Below, one piece after another: positions 47,612 to 57,235 of a stretch of DNA of 64,000 nt (positions are counted from its first letter, which is position 1; each line of letters begins with the position of its first letter). The translations under genes were made by a program, and so were the position numbers. The notes under the pieces are model-generated. The model saw only the letters and a program-made list of their open reading frames with translations, was not told where the DNA came from and ran no database searches. Source of the stretch: Variovorax paradoxus (GTDB taxonomy: Bacteria > Pseudomonadota > Gammaproteobacteria > Burkholderiales > Burkholderiaceae_C). Where the stretch lies: assembly GCF_024734665.1 (NCBI RefSeq), contig NZ_CP102931.1:6322001-6386000 (forward strand), in the 5' to 3' direction.

Positions 47612-49126
47612 ATGAGCGCATTGCTCGAACTGAAGGGCATCAGCAAGCGCTTCGGCGCTTCGCGCGCGCTCTCGGGCGTGGACTTCTCGCTGCACCGCGG
47701 CGAGATCCACGCCCTGTGCGGCGAGAACGGCGCGGGCAAGTCCACGCTGATGAACATCATCGATGGCATCCACCAGCCGGACGAGGGCACGATCTCGCTC
47801 GACGGCCAGCAGGTGGTCATCGACGGCCCGGCGCACGCCATGCGCCTGGGCATCGGCCTGGTGCACCAGGAGATCGCCCTGTGTGGCGACGCCACCGTGG
47901 CCGAGAACATCTTCATGCCGGAGATCAACGCCGGCAAGCACGCGTGGATGAACTACGCGAGCCTCAACGAGCGCGCCGTCAAGGTGCTGCAGCGGCTGGG
48001 GCAGGACATCGATCCTTCCGCGCTGGTGAAGGACCTGAGCATTTCAACGCAGCAGCTCATCGAGATCGCCAAGGCGCTCACACTGAACTGCAAGGTGCTG
48101 ATCCTCGACGAGCCGACGGCCGCGCTCACCGACAACGAATCGGCCGCGCTCTTCAGGGTGCTGCACGACCTCAAGGCGCAGGGCATCGGCATCATCTACA
48201 TCAGCCACCGCATGGCCGAGATCTTTGCGCACGGCGACCGCGTCACCGTGCTGCGCGACGGACGCGACGTGCACAGCGGCCCTCTCTCCGAACTGGACGC
48301 CGACGACCTGGTGCGCCGCATGGTCGGGCGCGACCTGGGCAACTACTACCCGCCGAAGCAGGAAGACAGCAGCTCGAACGAGCATGTGCTCGAAGTGACC
48401 GACATCGCCGACGGCGAACGCGTGCACGGCGTGTCCTTCACGCTGAAGCGCGGCGAGATCCTCGGCATCGCGGGCCTGATGGGCGCCGGCCGCAGCGAGC
48501 TCGCCGAAACCGTGTGCGGCCTGCGCCCCGCACGGCAAGGCACCGTGCGCCTGCGCGGCAAGCAGCTCACGATCCGCAAGTACAGCGACGCATTGCGCGA
48601 AGGCATCGCCTACCTCAGCGAAGACCGCAAGGCGGCCGGTGTGTACCTCGACCTGCCCATTGCGCAGAACATCGCATCGATGGCGCTGAAGCGCGTGAGC
48701 TCGCGCTTCGGCCTGCTTCAACGCTCGGCCGAACACAGGCTGGCCGTAGAGCTCGGCACCAAGCTCAAGCTGAAATCCGACGGGGTCGACATCGACGTGG
48801 CGAGCCTGTCGGGCGGCAACCAGCAGAAGGTGGCCATCGCCAAGCTGCTGGCCACCAACCCCTCGGTGCTGCTGATGGACGAGCCCACGCGCGGCGTGGA
48901 CGTGGGCGCCAAGTCGGAGATCCATCACATCCTGCGCGAGCTGGCCAACCAGGGCGTGGGCGTGATCGTGATCTCTTCGGAGCTGCCCGAGATCATCGGG
49001 CTGTGCGACCGCGCGCTGGTAATACGCGACGGCCGGCTGGCCGGTGAAGTACGAGACAACGAAATGACGGAAGAGGCGCTGCTGCGGCTGGCCTCTGGAC
49101 TTTGCGAAGAGGAAACGACAGCATGA
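47612..49126 (+). CDS. Sugar ABC transporter ATPase, two ABC domains (RbsA type)
   Basis: 504 residues. Domain 1: Walker A GENGAGKSTLMNIIDG and Walker B VLILDEPTAALTDNES. Domain 2: the degenerate GLMGAGRSELAETVCG, signature LSGGNQQKVAIAKLL and Walker B VLLMDEPTRGVDVGAKSE. This asymmetric pair is the RbsA/XylG pattern. The ATG at 47612 lies 14 bp after the binding-protein stop; an in-frame GTG at 47594 is an alternative. Confidence 0.92.
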   Translation: MSALLELKGISKRFGASRALSGVDFSLHRGEIHALCGENGAGKSTLMNIIDGIHQPDEGTISLDGQQVVIDGPAHAMRLGIGLVHQEIALCGDATVAENIFMPEINAGKHAWMNYASLNERAVKVLQRLGQDIDPSALVKDLSISTQQLIEIAKALTLNCKVLILDEPTAALTDNESAALFRVLHDLKAQGIGIIYISHRMAEIFAHGDRVTVLRDGRDVHSGPLSELDADDLVRRMVGRDLGNYYPPKQEDSSSNEHVLEVTDIADGERVHGVSFTLKRGEILGIAGLMGAGRSELAETVCGLRPARQGTVRLRGKQLTIRKYSDALREGIAYLSEDRKAAGVYLDLPIAQNIASMALKRVSSRFGLLQRSAEHRLAVELGTKLKLKSDGVDIDVASLSGGNQQKVAIAKLLATNPSVLLMDEPTRGVDVGAKSEIHHILRELANQGVGVIVISSELPEIIGLCDRALVIRDGRLAGEVRDNEMTEEALLRLASGLCEEETTA

Positions 49127-50157
49127 ACTACCCGGCACAACTCGATGCGGGGGCCGCCCCCGGCCTCCAGCCGCGACCACAGACTGGAGGAGGAGGCCCC
49201 GTGAAACCCGCCAGCAAACTCGGCAGCATGCGAGAGATGGGCCTGTTGCTCATCATCGCGGCGCTGTGCGTGGGCATGAGCTTCGCGTCGCCCTACTTCC
49301 TCACGTGGGACAACGTGCGCGCGATGCTGCTGTCGTTCTCCATCGAGGGCATCGTGGTGGTGGGCATGACGATCCTGCTGATCGTCGGCGGCATCGACCT
49401 GTCGGTGGGCTCGGTCGTGTGCTTCGCGATGGTGGTCACGGGCAAGCTCTTCCTCATGGGCTTCGACCCGTGGACGGCGGGGCTGGTGGCCATCGGCGCG
49501 AGCGCGTTGATCGGCGCGATGATCGGCGGCTGCGTCACGCGCATCGGCCTGAACCACTTCATCGCCTCGCTGGCCTTCATGGTGATCGTGCGCGGCCTGT
49601 GCCTGGCACTCACGCAGGGCACGCCGCAGTCGCTGTTCTCGCTGCCGGCCGAATTCAAGTTCATCGGCCAGGGCACGCTGTTCGGTATTCCGGCCGTGAT
49701 CCTGATCTTCCTGGCGATCGTGGTGGCAAGCGACTTCGTGCTGCGCCGCTCCACCCTGCTGCGCCGCGTGTTCTACACGGGCAGCAACGAGAAGGCCGCG
49801 CTGTATTCAGGCATTCGCGTGGGCAACGTGAAGTTCTGGGTCACGGTGCTGTGCTCCGCTTCCGCGGGTCTTGCCGGCGTGATCTACACGGCCCGCTTCG
49901 GCGCCGCCACGCCGACCTTCGGCATGGGCATGGAGCTCAACGTGATCGCCGCCGCGGTGATCGGCGGCGCCAGTCTCAAGGGCGGATCGGGCACGGTGCT
50001 CGGCGCGGTGCTGGGCCTGGCGCTGCTGTCGGTGGTGACCAGCTCGCTGATCCTGCTCGACGTGTCGCCTTACTGGCAGGACGTGATCAAGGGCCTCATC
50101 CTGCTCGCAGCCGTGACCATCGACCACATCCTGAACACGAGAAAGACCAAGCGATGA
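49123..50157 (+). CDS. Sugar ABC transporter permease (RbsC type)
   Basis: 344 residues from the ATG at 49123, overlapping the ATPase stop as ATGA. A GTG at 49201 behind a strong GGAGGAGG is an alternative that removes 26 residues of Ala/Gly/Pro-rich leader. It has about eight to ten membrane helices and the family signature VGGIDLSVGSVVCFAMVVTG; GLNHFIASLAFMVIVRGLCL and VIGGASLKGGSGTVLGAVLG follow. It forms a homodimeric channel. Confidence 0.9.
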   Translation: MNYPAQLDAGAAPGLQPRPQTGGGGPVKPASKLGSMREMGLLLIIAALCVGMSFASPYFLTWDNVRAMLLSFSIEGIVVVGMTILLIVGGIDLSVGSVVCFAMVVTGKLFLMGFDPWTAGLVAIGASALIGAMIGGCVTRIGLNHFIASLAFMVIVRGLCLALTQGTPQSLFSLPAEFKFIGQGTLFGIPAVILIFLAIVVASDFVLRRSTLLRRVFYTGSNEKAALYSGIRVGNVKFWVTVLCSASAGLAGVIYTARFGAATPTFGMGMELNVIAAAVIGGASLKGGSGTVLGAVLGLALLSVVTSSLILLDVSPYWQDVIKGLILLAAVTIDHILNTRKTKR

Positions 50158-51152
50158 ACAACGCATCGACCATGAAGAAGACCACGCTCGGCCCCTCGGG
50201 CATCGAATGCTCGGCCATCGGCCTGGGCACCTGGGCCATGGGCGGCTGGATGTGGGGCGGCGGGGACAACGCCGCCGCCGTGCTGGCCATACAGGCTTCG
50301 CTCGACGCGGGCGTGAACCTGATCGACACCGCGCCGGCCTACGGCCTCGGGCGCTCCGAGAGCATCGTCGGCACCGCACTGAAGGGCCGCCGCCACGAAG
50401 CCGTGATCGCCACCAAATGCGGGCTGGTGTGGCACACGCAAAAGGGAACGCACTTCTTTGAAGAAGACGGCCACCCGGTGTATCGCTACCTCGGACGCGA
50501 GTCGATCGTCCATGAATGCGAAGAGAGCCTGAAGCGCCTGCAGACCGACTACATCGACCTCTACATCACGCACTGGCAAGACAGCACCACGCCGGTCGAA
50601 GAGACCATGAGCACGCTGCTCGAACTGAAGAAGCAGGGAAAGATCCGCGCCATCGGCGTGAGCAACGTGAGCCCCGAGACGCTCGCCGAGTACCTGCGCT
50701 ACGGCCCGGTCGATGCAGCGCAGGAGCGCTACAGCCTGATCGACCGCGAGATCGAGCAGACGCTGGTGCCGTTGTGCACCGAGCACAACGTGGCGGTGCT
50801 GGGCTATTCGTCGCTGGCGCTTGGTCTGCTCGCCGGCCCGATCGACCCCGAGCGCAAGTTCAACGGCGACGACCAGCGCGCGAGCAACCCGCGCTTCAGC
50901 GCCGGGAACCGCGGAAAGCTCAAGGCCTTCTTCGAAGAGCTGGAGCCGCTGCGCAAGCAGCTCGAATGCTCGTTCGGCCAACTGATGATCGCGTGGACGC
51001 TGGCACGCGGCAGCGTCTCGGTGGCGCTGTGCGGCGCGCGCGTCAGCAAACAGGCCATCGAGAACGCAGGCGCCGGCTCGGTGCACCTGCGCGACGACGC
51101 ACTGCAGCTCATCGACACGGCGGCCAGCAGGCATCTGCTCGCGCTGGCCTGA
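50154..51152 (+). CDS. Aldo/keto reductase
   Basis: 332 residues from the ATG at 50154 (overlap ATGA with the permease stop). The catalytic tetrad is visible: Asp and Tyr in NLIDTAPAYGLGRSESIVG, Lys in AVIATKCG and His in YITHWQD. RAIGVSNVSPETL and the C-terminal cofactor loop (ARGSVSVALCGARVSKQAIE) complete the family pattern. In this operon it probably interconverts an aldose or ketose and its polyol. Confidence 0.88.
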   Translation: MNNASTMKKTTLGPSGIECSAIGLGTWAMGGWMWGGGDNAAAVLAIQASLDAGVNLIDTAPAYGLGRSESIVGTALKGRRHEAVIATKCGLVWHTQKGTHFFEEDGHPVYRYLGRESIVHECEESLKRLQTDYIDLYITHWQDSTTPVEETMSTLLELKKQGKIRAIGVSNVSPETLAEYLRYGPVDAAQERYSLIDREIEQTLVPLCTEHNVAVLGYSSLALGLLAGPIDPERKFNGDDQRASNPRFSAGNRGKLKAFFEELEPLRKQLECSFGQLMIAWTLARGSVSVALCGARVSKQAIENAGAGSVHLRDDALQLIDTAASRHLLALA

Positions 51153-51198
51153 CCTGTCTTTTCTGTCATACAACCAAACAAGCAAGGATTTCTTTCGT

Positions 51199-52050
51199 AT
51201 GTCGAAGGACAAGACCGCACGCCTGAACCGGCTGCTGAACAACGGGCGCTGCCTGGACATTGCGCTCGACCACGGCGTGTGCAACGAGCCCTCGTTCCTC
51301 AACGGGCTCGAGGACATGCCGCAGGTGATCGACAAGCTGGTCGCTGCCGGCCCCGACGCGATCCAGCTCAACTACGGCCAGGCCGACCTGCTGCAGGACC
51401 GCCCCGGCCGTGACAAGCCCGCGCTGGTGCAGCGCATCGACATGGGCAACCCCTACAACGCCACCGCGCACCGCGTGATGTGGGCCGTGCTGCAGAACGA
51501 GCATGACCCGGTGCTGCCGGCCGTGCAGCGCGATGCGGCCTGCGTGGTCGTCAACCTGTTCATGCTGCCGAACGAACCCGACCTGTTTCGCCAGTGCGTG
51601 CAGAACATCGCACGCGTGCGCGCCGACTGCGACCGCTACGGCATGCCGCTGATGATCGAGCCGCTGGTGATGCGCCCGCACAGCGAGCAAGGCGGCTACA
51701 TGGTCGACGGCGACGCCGAGAAGATCGTCACGCTGGTGCGCCTGGCGCGCGAGATGGGCGCCGACATCGTCAAGGCCGACCCGACCAGCGACCCGGCCGA
51801 CTTCCACCGCGTGGTGCAGGCCGCGCGCTGCCCCGTGCTCGTGCGCGGCGGCGGGCGCGAAGACCTGCAGCAGGTGTTCGCGCGCTCGCGCGTGCTGATG
51901 GACGAAGGCGCCGTCGGCATGGTGTACGGGCGCAATGTGTACCAGCACGCCAATCCGTCGGCGGTGGTCGATGCGCTGATGGCCATGATCCACCGCGGCG
52001 CGAGCGCCAAGGAGGCGTGGGACATCTATGAATCGGGCGGCGTGAGATGA
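51199..52050 (+). CDS. Class I aldolase of the DhnA/LsrF family
   Basis: 283 residues. GRCLDIALDHGVCNEPSFL at the start, PLMIEPLVMRPHSEQGGY mid-protein, the Schiff-base lysine in GADIVKADPTSDP, and the phosphate-binding VLVRGGGREDLQQVF then GAVGMVYGRNVYQH. This is the class I fructose-bisphosphate aldolase/LsrF TIM-barrel family. It would split the phosphorylated keto-sugar made by the kinase and dehydrogenase. It is the last gene of the plus-strand arm. Confidence 0.87.
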   Translation: MSKDKTARLNRLLNNGRCLDIALDHGVCNEPSFLNGLEDMPQVIDKLVAAGPDAIQLNYGQADLLQDRPGRDKPALVQRIDMGNPYNATAHRVMWAVLQNEHDPVLPAVQRDAACVVVNLFMLPNEPDLFRQCVQNIARVRADCDRYGMPLMIEPLVMRPHSEQGGYMVDGDAEKIVTLVRLAREMGADIVKADPTSDPADFHRVVQAARCPVLVRGGGREDLQQVFARSRVLMDEGAVGMVYGRNVYQHANPSAVVDALMAMIHRGASAKEAWDIYESGGVR

Positions 52051-52109
52051 GCTGACGCCACCCGACCAAGGAGAGAGCGAGAGAGGGAAGAAGAGGAAGC
52101 AAAGGCTGT

Positions 52110-52137
52110 ACGGCGGGCGACGCATGCGTCGCCCGCC
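52110..52137. repeat. 28-bp perfect palindrome downstream of the aldolase gene
   Basis: The 14-bp arms (core GGGCGACGCA|TGCGTCGCCC) are perfect reverse complements with no spacer, in a 191-bp gap that starts with a purine-rich stretch. As RNA it could form a very stable hairpin; no T-run follows. It may end or stabilise the sugar-operon transcript, or lie in the leader of the next gene. Confidence 0.55.
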
Positions 52138-52241
52138 GGGGTGCGTCCTGCGCGCGCGCTTTTGCCAGAAGAAAAAAAGACGGAGCGAGTTGGCCGAGAA
52201 AAAGGGTTCCCCTGCGGACTTCAAACAACCTGGAGGCGACA

Positions 52242-55200
52242 ATGAAAATCCGGTATTACTTGATGGCATTCCTGCTGCCGTTCGTCACGCTGCTGACGCA
52301 CGCGGCTATCACCGGGGTCAGTCCGATGACGACCCTGAGCAACATGGCGGCGGCGGTGTCCGAAGCCGTTGCCGACCCGCTCCCCCTGCAGGGGCCGGGC
52401 CTTGGCAACCTCACCTACACGTCGGCCGAGCTGTTCAAGCCGGTGTCGATGATCACGAGCCTCGCGCATCCGCTCGATCCGGCGCACAGCAGCGCCTACG
52501 AATCGCGCGAAGTGCCCGCCACCTACCCGGGCCGCAAGGACTACGGCATGAACGCGGGCATCATGGTCAACGGCTACTTCCTCACCTCCTTCGCGCCGGA
52601 CAGCGGCCTGGGCCCGGGCGGCTTCCTGCTGTACGACGTGTCGAACCCGCGCCAGATCAAGCTCGTCAAGAAGATCTACGAACCCGAGGCCCGCACCAAG
52701 GAGTTCCGCGAAACGCACTCCTTCGGCACCGCGAAGATCGGCGGCAAGACGTACGTGGTGCTGCCCAGCATCAACGGCGTCGAGTTCTGGGACTTCACCG
52801 ACATCAATGACATCAAGCAGGTGAAGAAGCTGGCGCTGCCCGGCGTCAACGGCGGCGACTACGAGGACGTGGCCTGGCAGCTCTGGTGGCAGGCGCCCTA
52901 CCTGTACGTGGCGTCGGCGGGCCGGGGCATCTTCATCGTCAATGCCGCGGACCCCGCGAACGCCGTGATCGCGAACCGCGGCGCCGGCAAGCCCAACCCG
53001 GTGCCCACCGGCGAACTCGGCGGCTTTCGCATCGGCCCGATCTTCACGATGGGCAACCACATGGTGCTGACCGCGATGGAAGGCAGCGGCGGTTTCGCGA
53101 GCCTGGACATCTCCGATCCGCTCAACCCCAAGGTGCTCGATTCCATCGTGGGCAGTACGCCGTTCTACTATGCGACCTGCTTCGACGGCAGGAACCTGCA
53201 TGCCTCCGCGCGCAACAGCGGCGCCAAAATGTACAGCTACGACCTGAGCGACCGCTCGCACTTCGTGGCCGAGGACAACCGGCTCGTCATCGACGAACAG
53301 CTGTACTGCGCCACGCAGGACAACTACGTCATCCAGGGCGCGCAGACGCGCATCCACAAGGTCGACGTGAGCAATCCGCTCAATCACGTGGAGGTGGGCC
53401 GCGGCAGCATCCTGCGCGAGGACGACCCGAACTTCACTCATTCGGACAACGGCCAGGTCGCGATGTTCGGCAATCTCGTCTTCGTGGGCAACGACCACGG
53501 CTCGGGCAGCGGCTTCGTCGTGCACTCGGTGGACCCCGACACCACCAAGCCCGAGGTCAAGCAGGTCTCGCCCGCCAACGGAGCGAAGCAGCAGGCGCTG
53601 ACATCGCGCATCGGCCTGGGCATGACGGACAACATCCGGCCCGAGAGCGTGAACTCCAACACCTTCATCGTGCGCCCGGTGGGCGGCAACACGCTGGCCG
53701 GCACCTACAGCGTGCAGCTGGGCATCATCAACTTCCACCCCGAGCAGCCACTCTCGCCCGGCACCAGCTATGAAGTGTTCCTGCCGGCCAACGGCGTGAA
53801 GGACTATGCGGGCAACGCCATCGGCACTGACTACAAGTCGACCTTCAACACCGGCAATGCGACCGACATCAACCTGATGCACTACTGGACGCTGGCGGGC
53901 AACCTCTCCGACCAGATCGGCGCCAACAACGGCACTCCGGCCAGCGGCGACGCGTTCGAGAGCATCGGCATGAACTTCGCGAACCGCACCGCCGGCGTGC
54001 CGCTGAAGAACGACAGCGTGGCCACCGTGCTCGGCGGCACCGCGTCGCTGAGCTTCTACATGAAGACCACGCAGGCGGGCGGACCGAACTCGTGGACTGC
54101 GCCCGGCATCTTCGGGCGCGACCAGTCCGGCGGCGCGGACGATGTGTTCTGGGGTTGGCTCGACAACGGTGGACGCATCAAGCTGTCGATCGGCAACGAT
54201 GCGGGCACCACCTCCACCGCGGTGGTGAACGACGGCAGCTGGCACCACGTTGTGATGACGCGCGACGCGGCCTCGGGTGCGCAGGCCGTGTACGTCGATG
54301 GCGTGAAGACCACATCCACAGGCCCCACGGGCAACAAGGGCCTGTCGAACAAGTTCAACCTGCTGGGCCAGATCCAGGGCAATGCGGCGCTCTTCAAGGG
54401 CACGCTGGCGGAGGTGCGCGTCTACGGTCGCGTGCTCTCCGACAGCGAAGTGAGCACGCTGCGCGGCCAGGCCATCATCGGCGACCCCGGCATCGGCGGC
54501 GGACCGAAGATCGTCAACGGCCAGCTGGTGTTCAACCCGGCCACGCTGGGCAGCGGCGGCGCGCAGTTCCGCTGGAACTTCGGCGACGGCACTCCGCAGA
54601 CGGCCTACTCGAGCCAGCCGAACTACACCTACACCTACACGCGCCCCGGCCACTTCACGGTGACGCTGACGGTGAAGGACAGCAGCGGCCGCGAGACCTT
54701 CTACACCTACAACCTCACCGTGATCGTTCCGACCACGGCACGGGCGCCCACGCACACCACCAACATCGCGGGCGACGCGAACTCGGTGTATTCGGTCAAC
54801 CCCGACAGCGGCACGGTCGCCGCCATCAACGCACAGACCCTGGCCAAGCTCTGGGAGACCCGCGTGGGCGAGGAGCCGAAGACGCTGGCCGTCGGCCCCG
54901 ACGGACGCATCTGGGTCACGGTGCAGGGCGAGGACAAGCTGGTCGCGCTCAACACGGCAGACGGCGCCATCTCCGCCACCGTGGCGCTCGCCTACGGCAG
55001 CGGCCCCTACGGCGTGGCCTTCACGCCAGACGGCGCGAAGGGCCTGCTGACGCTGGAGAGCAAGTCGGTGCTGATGAGCTTCGACCCGAGCAATGGCGCC
55101 ACCACCGGCGCGGTCGCGCTCGATGGCGCGCTGCGCGGCATTGCCGTCAACTCCGACTCGCAGGTGGCCTACGTCACTCGCTTCAAGTCGAAGATGACGG

Positions 55201-56954
55201 GTGGCCAGTTGCACAGGGTGAACCTGCAGAGCATGAGCGCCATGACCACCATCGCGCTGCCGGTGGACACCACCACGGTGGACACCGAGAGCCGTGCGCG
55301 CGGCGTGGCCAACTACCTGAGCCAGGTCGTGATCTCGCCGGACGGCAAGCGGGCGGTGCTGCCTTCGAAGAAGGACAACATCGTGCGCGGCAAGTTCAGG
55401 GACGGCAACAACCTGGTGCACGACCAGACGGTGCGCTCCATCCTGTCGCAGGTCGACCTGCAGGCGGCGGCGGAGAAGTTCGACGAGCAGATCGACTTCG
55501 ACGACCGTGCACCGGCGCGCGCCGCGCTGTTCTCCGCCTCGGGCGACTACCTGTTCGTTGCGCAGATGGAGGGCAACCGCGTGGCCATCGTCGATCCGTA
55601 CAGCCGCGCGGTGCGCGGCGAGATCAACGCCAGCAGCGCGCCGCACGGCCTTTACCTGGACTCGGCGCGCAAGCGGCTGTTCGTCAACAACTTCCTGGCG
55701 CGCTCGGTGTCGGTGCACGACGTGGCCTCGGTGCTGAGTTCGGAGACCAACGCCCCGACCTTCCTGCAGAACGTGTCGACGGTGGCGCAGGAGCCGATGG
55801 CGGCCGCGGCGCTGCGCGGCAAGCAGGTGTTCTACAACGCGTCGGACAGGCGCATGAGCAAGGACAACTACATCTCCTGCGCGAGCTGCCATGCGGACGG
55901 CGGCGACGACGGCATGGTGTGGGACTTCACCCAGCGCGGCGAGGGCCTGCGCCGCACCATCAGCCTGCAGGGCCGGCGCGGCATAGGCCACGGCAAGCTG
56001 CACTGGACGGCCAACTTCGACGAGGTGCAGGACTTCGAGAACGACATCCGCAACGAGTTCGGTGGCACCGGCTTCCTGACGAATGCGGACTTCGCGGCCA
56101 CCTCCGACCCGCTGGGCGCGCCCAAGGCCGGCAAGAACGCGCAACTCGACGACCTGGCAGCCTACCTGGGCTCGCTGAGCAAGTTCATGCGCAGCCCGGC
56201 ACGCAACGCGGACGGCAGCCTGAGTGTGGATGCGACGCGCGGCCAGACGCTGTTCAGCTCGGCGCAGTGCGTGACCTGCCACAGCGGCGGCACCTTCCGC
56301 GACGGCCTGCGGCACGACGTGGGCACGATCCAGGCATCGTCGGGCAAGGGCATGAACCAGCCGCTGGCGGGCGTGGGCTTCGACACGCCGACGCTGTCGG
56401 GCACGTGGAACACCACGGCGTTCTTCCACAACGGCCAGGCGGCCACGCTGCAGGACGTGCTCACCAGCGGCCACGGCAACGCCAACAGCCTGCCGGGGGC
56501 CGACCAGGTGGCGATCCGCGAGTACGTGCGCTCGCTCGACACTGCGCCGGCCGTCGTCGCGCGCATCCGCTCCGACCTGAACCCCACGATGTGCGTGAAC
56601 ATCAAGGGCGCGGCGACCACCAGCGGCACGACCGCCGTGCAATGGCCGTGCGGCAACGCCGGCAACGAGAAGTTCACGGTGAACAGCCTCACGGGCGGCT
56701 ACGTGCAGTTCGTGGCAGAGCACAGCGGCCTGTGCCTGGCGCAGAACGGCACCGCGACGACGAACGCACCGGTGGTGCAGCTGGCCTGCACTGCCGGCAA
56801 CACAACGCAGTGGAGCCTGGTGGGCGGAACGGTTCGCAACCGCGCATCGGGTTCATGCCTCGACGTGCCCAACGGTTCGACGACGCAAGACACCGCGCTC
56901 ATCACGTGGACCTGCAACGGCGGCAACAACCAGAACTGGACGCAGCTTCCCTGA
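52242..56954 (+). CDS. 1570-residue exported multidomain protein: propellers, LamG, PKD, two c-type heme motifs, ricin-type lectin
   Basis: Signal peptide MKIRYYLMAFLLPFVTLLTH. Residues ~70-410 are a beta-propeller with LVIVD-type repeats (GGFLLYDVSNPRQIKLVKKI). ~433-537 is a bacterial Ig-like domain. ~543-750 is LamG (FNLLGQIQGNAALFKGTLAE). ~762-830 is PKD (FRWNFGDGTPQTAY). ~837-1166 is a YVTN-type propeller. Residues ~1190-1420 hold CASCH (1213-1217) and CVTCH (1343-1347), a di-heme cytochrome c peroxidase/MauG-like region. ~1435-1570 is a ricin B-type lectin with repeated QW-like ends (TTQWSLVGG, NNQNWTQLP). A periplasmic or extracellular redox protein that binds carbohydrate is likely. 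GGAGG precedes the ATG. Reaction unknown. Confidence 0.87.
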   Translation: MKIRYYLMAFLLPFVTLLTHAAITGVSPMTTLSNMAAAVSEAVADPLPLQGPGLGNLTYTSAELFKPVSMITSLAHPLDPAHSSAYESREVPATYPGRKDYGMNAGIMVNGYFLTSFAPDSGLGPGGFLLYDVSNPRQIKLVKKIYEPEARTKEFRETHSFGTAKIGGKTYVVLPSINGVEFWDFTDINDIKQVKKLALPGVNGGDYEDVAWQLWWQAPYLYVASAGRGIFIVNAADPANAVIANRGAGKPNPVPTGELGGFRIGPIFTMGNHMVLTAMEGSGGFASLDISDPLNPKVLDSIVGSTPFYYATCFDGRNLHASARNSGAKMYSYDLSDRSHFVAEDNRLVIDEQLYCATQDNYVIQGAQTRIHKVDVSNPLNHVEVGRGSILREDDPNFTHSDNGQVAMFGNLVFVGNDHGSGSGFVVHSVDPDTTKPEVKQVSPANGAKQQALTSRIGLGMTDNIRPESVNSNTFIVRPVGGNTLAGTYSVQLGIINFHPEQPLSPGTSYEVFLPANGVKDYAGNAIGTDYKSTFNTGNATDINLMHYWTLAGNLSDQIGANNGTPASGDAFESIGMNFANRTAGVPLKNDSVATVLGGTASLSFYMKTTQAGGPNSWTAPGIFGRDQSGGADDVFWGWLDNGGRIKLSIGNDAGTTSTAVVNDGSWHHVVMTRDAASGAQAVYVDGVKTTSTGPTGNKGLSNKFNLLGQIQGNAALFKGTLAEVRVYGRVLSDSEVSTLRGQAIIGDPGIGGGPKIVNGQLVFNPATLGSGGAQFRWNFGDGTPQTAYSSQPNYTYTYTRPGHFTVTLTVKDSSGRETFYTYNLTVIVPTTARAPTHTTNIAGDANSVYSVNPDSGTVAAINAQTLAKLWETRVGEEPKTLAVGPDGRIWVTVQGEDKLVALNTADGAISATVALAYGSGPYGVAFTPDGAKGLLTLESKSVLMSFDPSNGATTGAVALDGALRGIAVNSDSQVAYVTRFKSKMTGGQLHRVNLQSMSAMTTIALPVDTTTVDTESRARGVANYLSQVVISPDGKRAVLPSKKDNIVRGKFRDGNNLVHDQTVRSILSQVDLQAAAEKFDEQIDFDDRAPARAALFSASGDYLFVAQMEGNRVAIVDPYSRAVRGEINASSAPHGLYLDSARKRLFVNNFLARSVSVHDVASVLSSETNAPTFLQNVSTVAQEPMAAAALRGKQVFYNASDRRMSKDNYISCASCHADGGDDGMVWDFTQRGEGLRRTISLQGRRGIGHGKLHWTANFDEVQDFENDIRNEFGGTGFLTNADFAATSDPLGAPKAGKNAQLDDLAAYLGSLSKFMRSPARNADGSLSVDATRGQTLFSSAQCVTCHSGGTFRDGLRHDVGTIQASSGKGMNQPLAGVGFDTPTLSGTWNTTAFFHNGQAATLQDVLTSGHGNANSLPGADQVAIREYVRSLDTAPAVVARIRSDLNPTMCVNIKGAATTSGTTAVQWPCGNAGNEKFTVNSLTGGYVQFVAEHSGLCLAQNGTATTNAPVVQLACTAGNTTQWSLVGGTVRNRASGSCLDVPNGSTTQDTALITWTCNGGNNQNWTQLP

Positions 56955-57019
56955 AGCACGAGCGCGGCCGCAAGGCCGTGCTTTTCTCGAAGCCGACCGT
57001 TTCGACGGTCGGCTTTTTT
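56954..57019 (+). terminator. Tandem hairpins, second a strong UUCG-loop terminator
   Basis: The first hairpin (AAGCAC at 56954 pairing with GTGCTT at 56978, inner GGCC-GCAA-GGCC) overlaps the stop of the 1570-residue gene. The second (56990-57015) has an 11-bp perfect stem AAGCCGACCGT with ACGGTCGGCTT around a TTCG tetraloop, ending in six T's. The latter is a textbook Rho-independent terminator. Confidence 0.9.
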
Positions 57020-57235
57020 GTGCTCTGTTGGACTGATGCAGCCGTGCATCGATAGAAGACATTCATCGCAAGCGCGTGGTCGGTCAAGAGCAGCCGTCTA
57101 CAAGCCGGGCGAAATTGCCCTCGCGCAGACGTTCAGGTAGAAAGTGCGGACCCTTGCCAGTCGCTGCAAAGCTCTGGATCGCCACCTCTGCCATTGAAGC
57201 TGGATGCCCACACCATCGCGCAAAGCAGTGCTTTC

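Noticed and set aside
52221..56723. 1500-codon open frame on the minus strand opposite the giant exported protein
   Set aside because: It is an antisense frame kept open by G+C-rich third positions. The product is Val/His/Arg-rich with no domain, while the plus strand has a signal peptide, domains and heme motifs.
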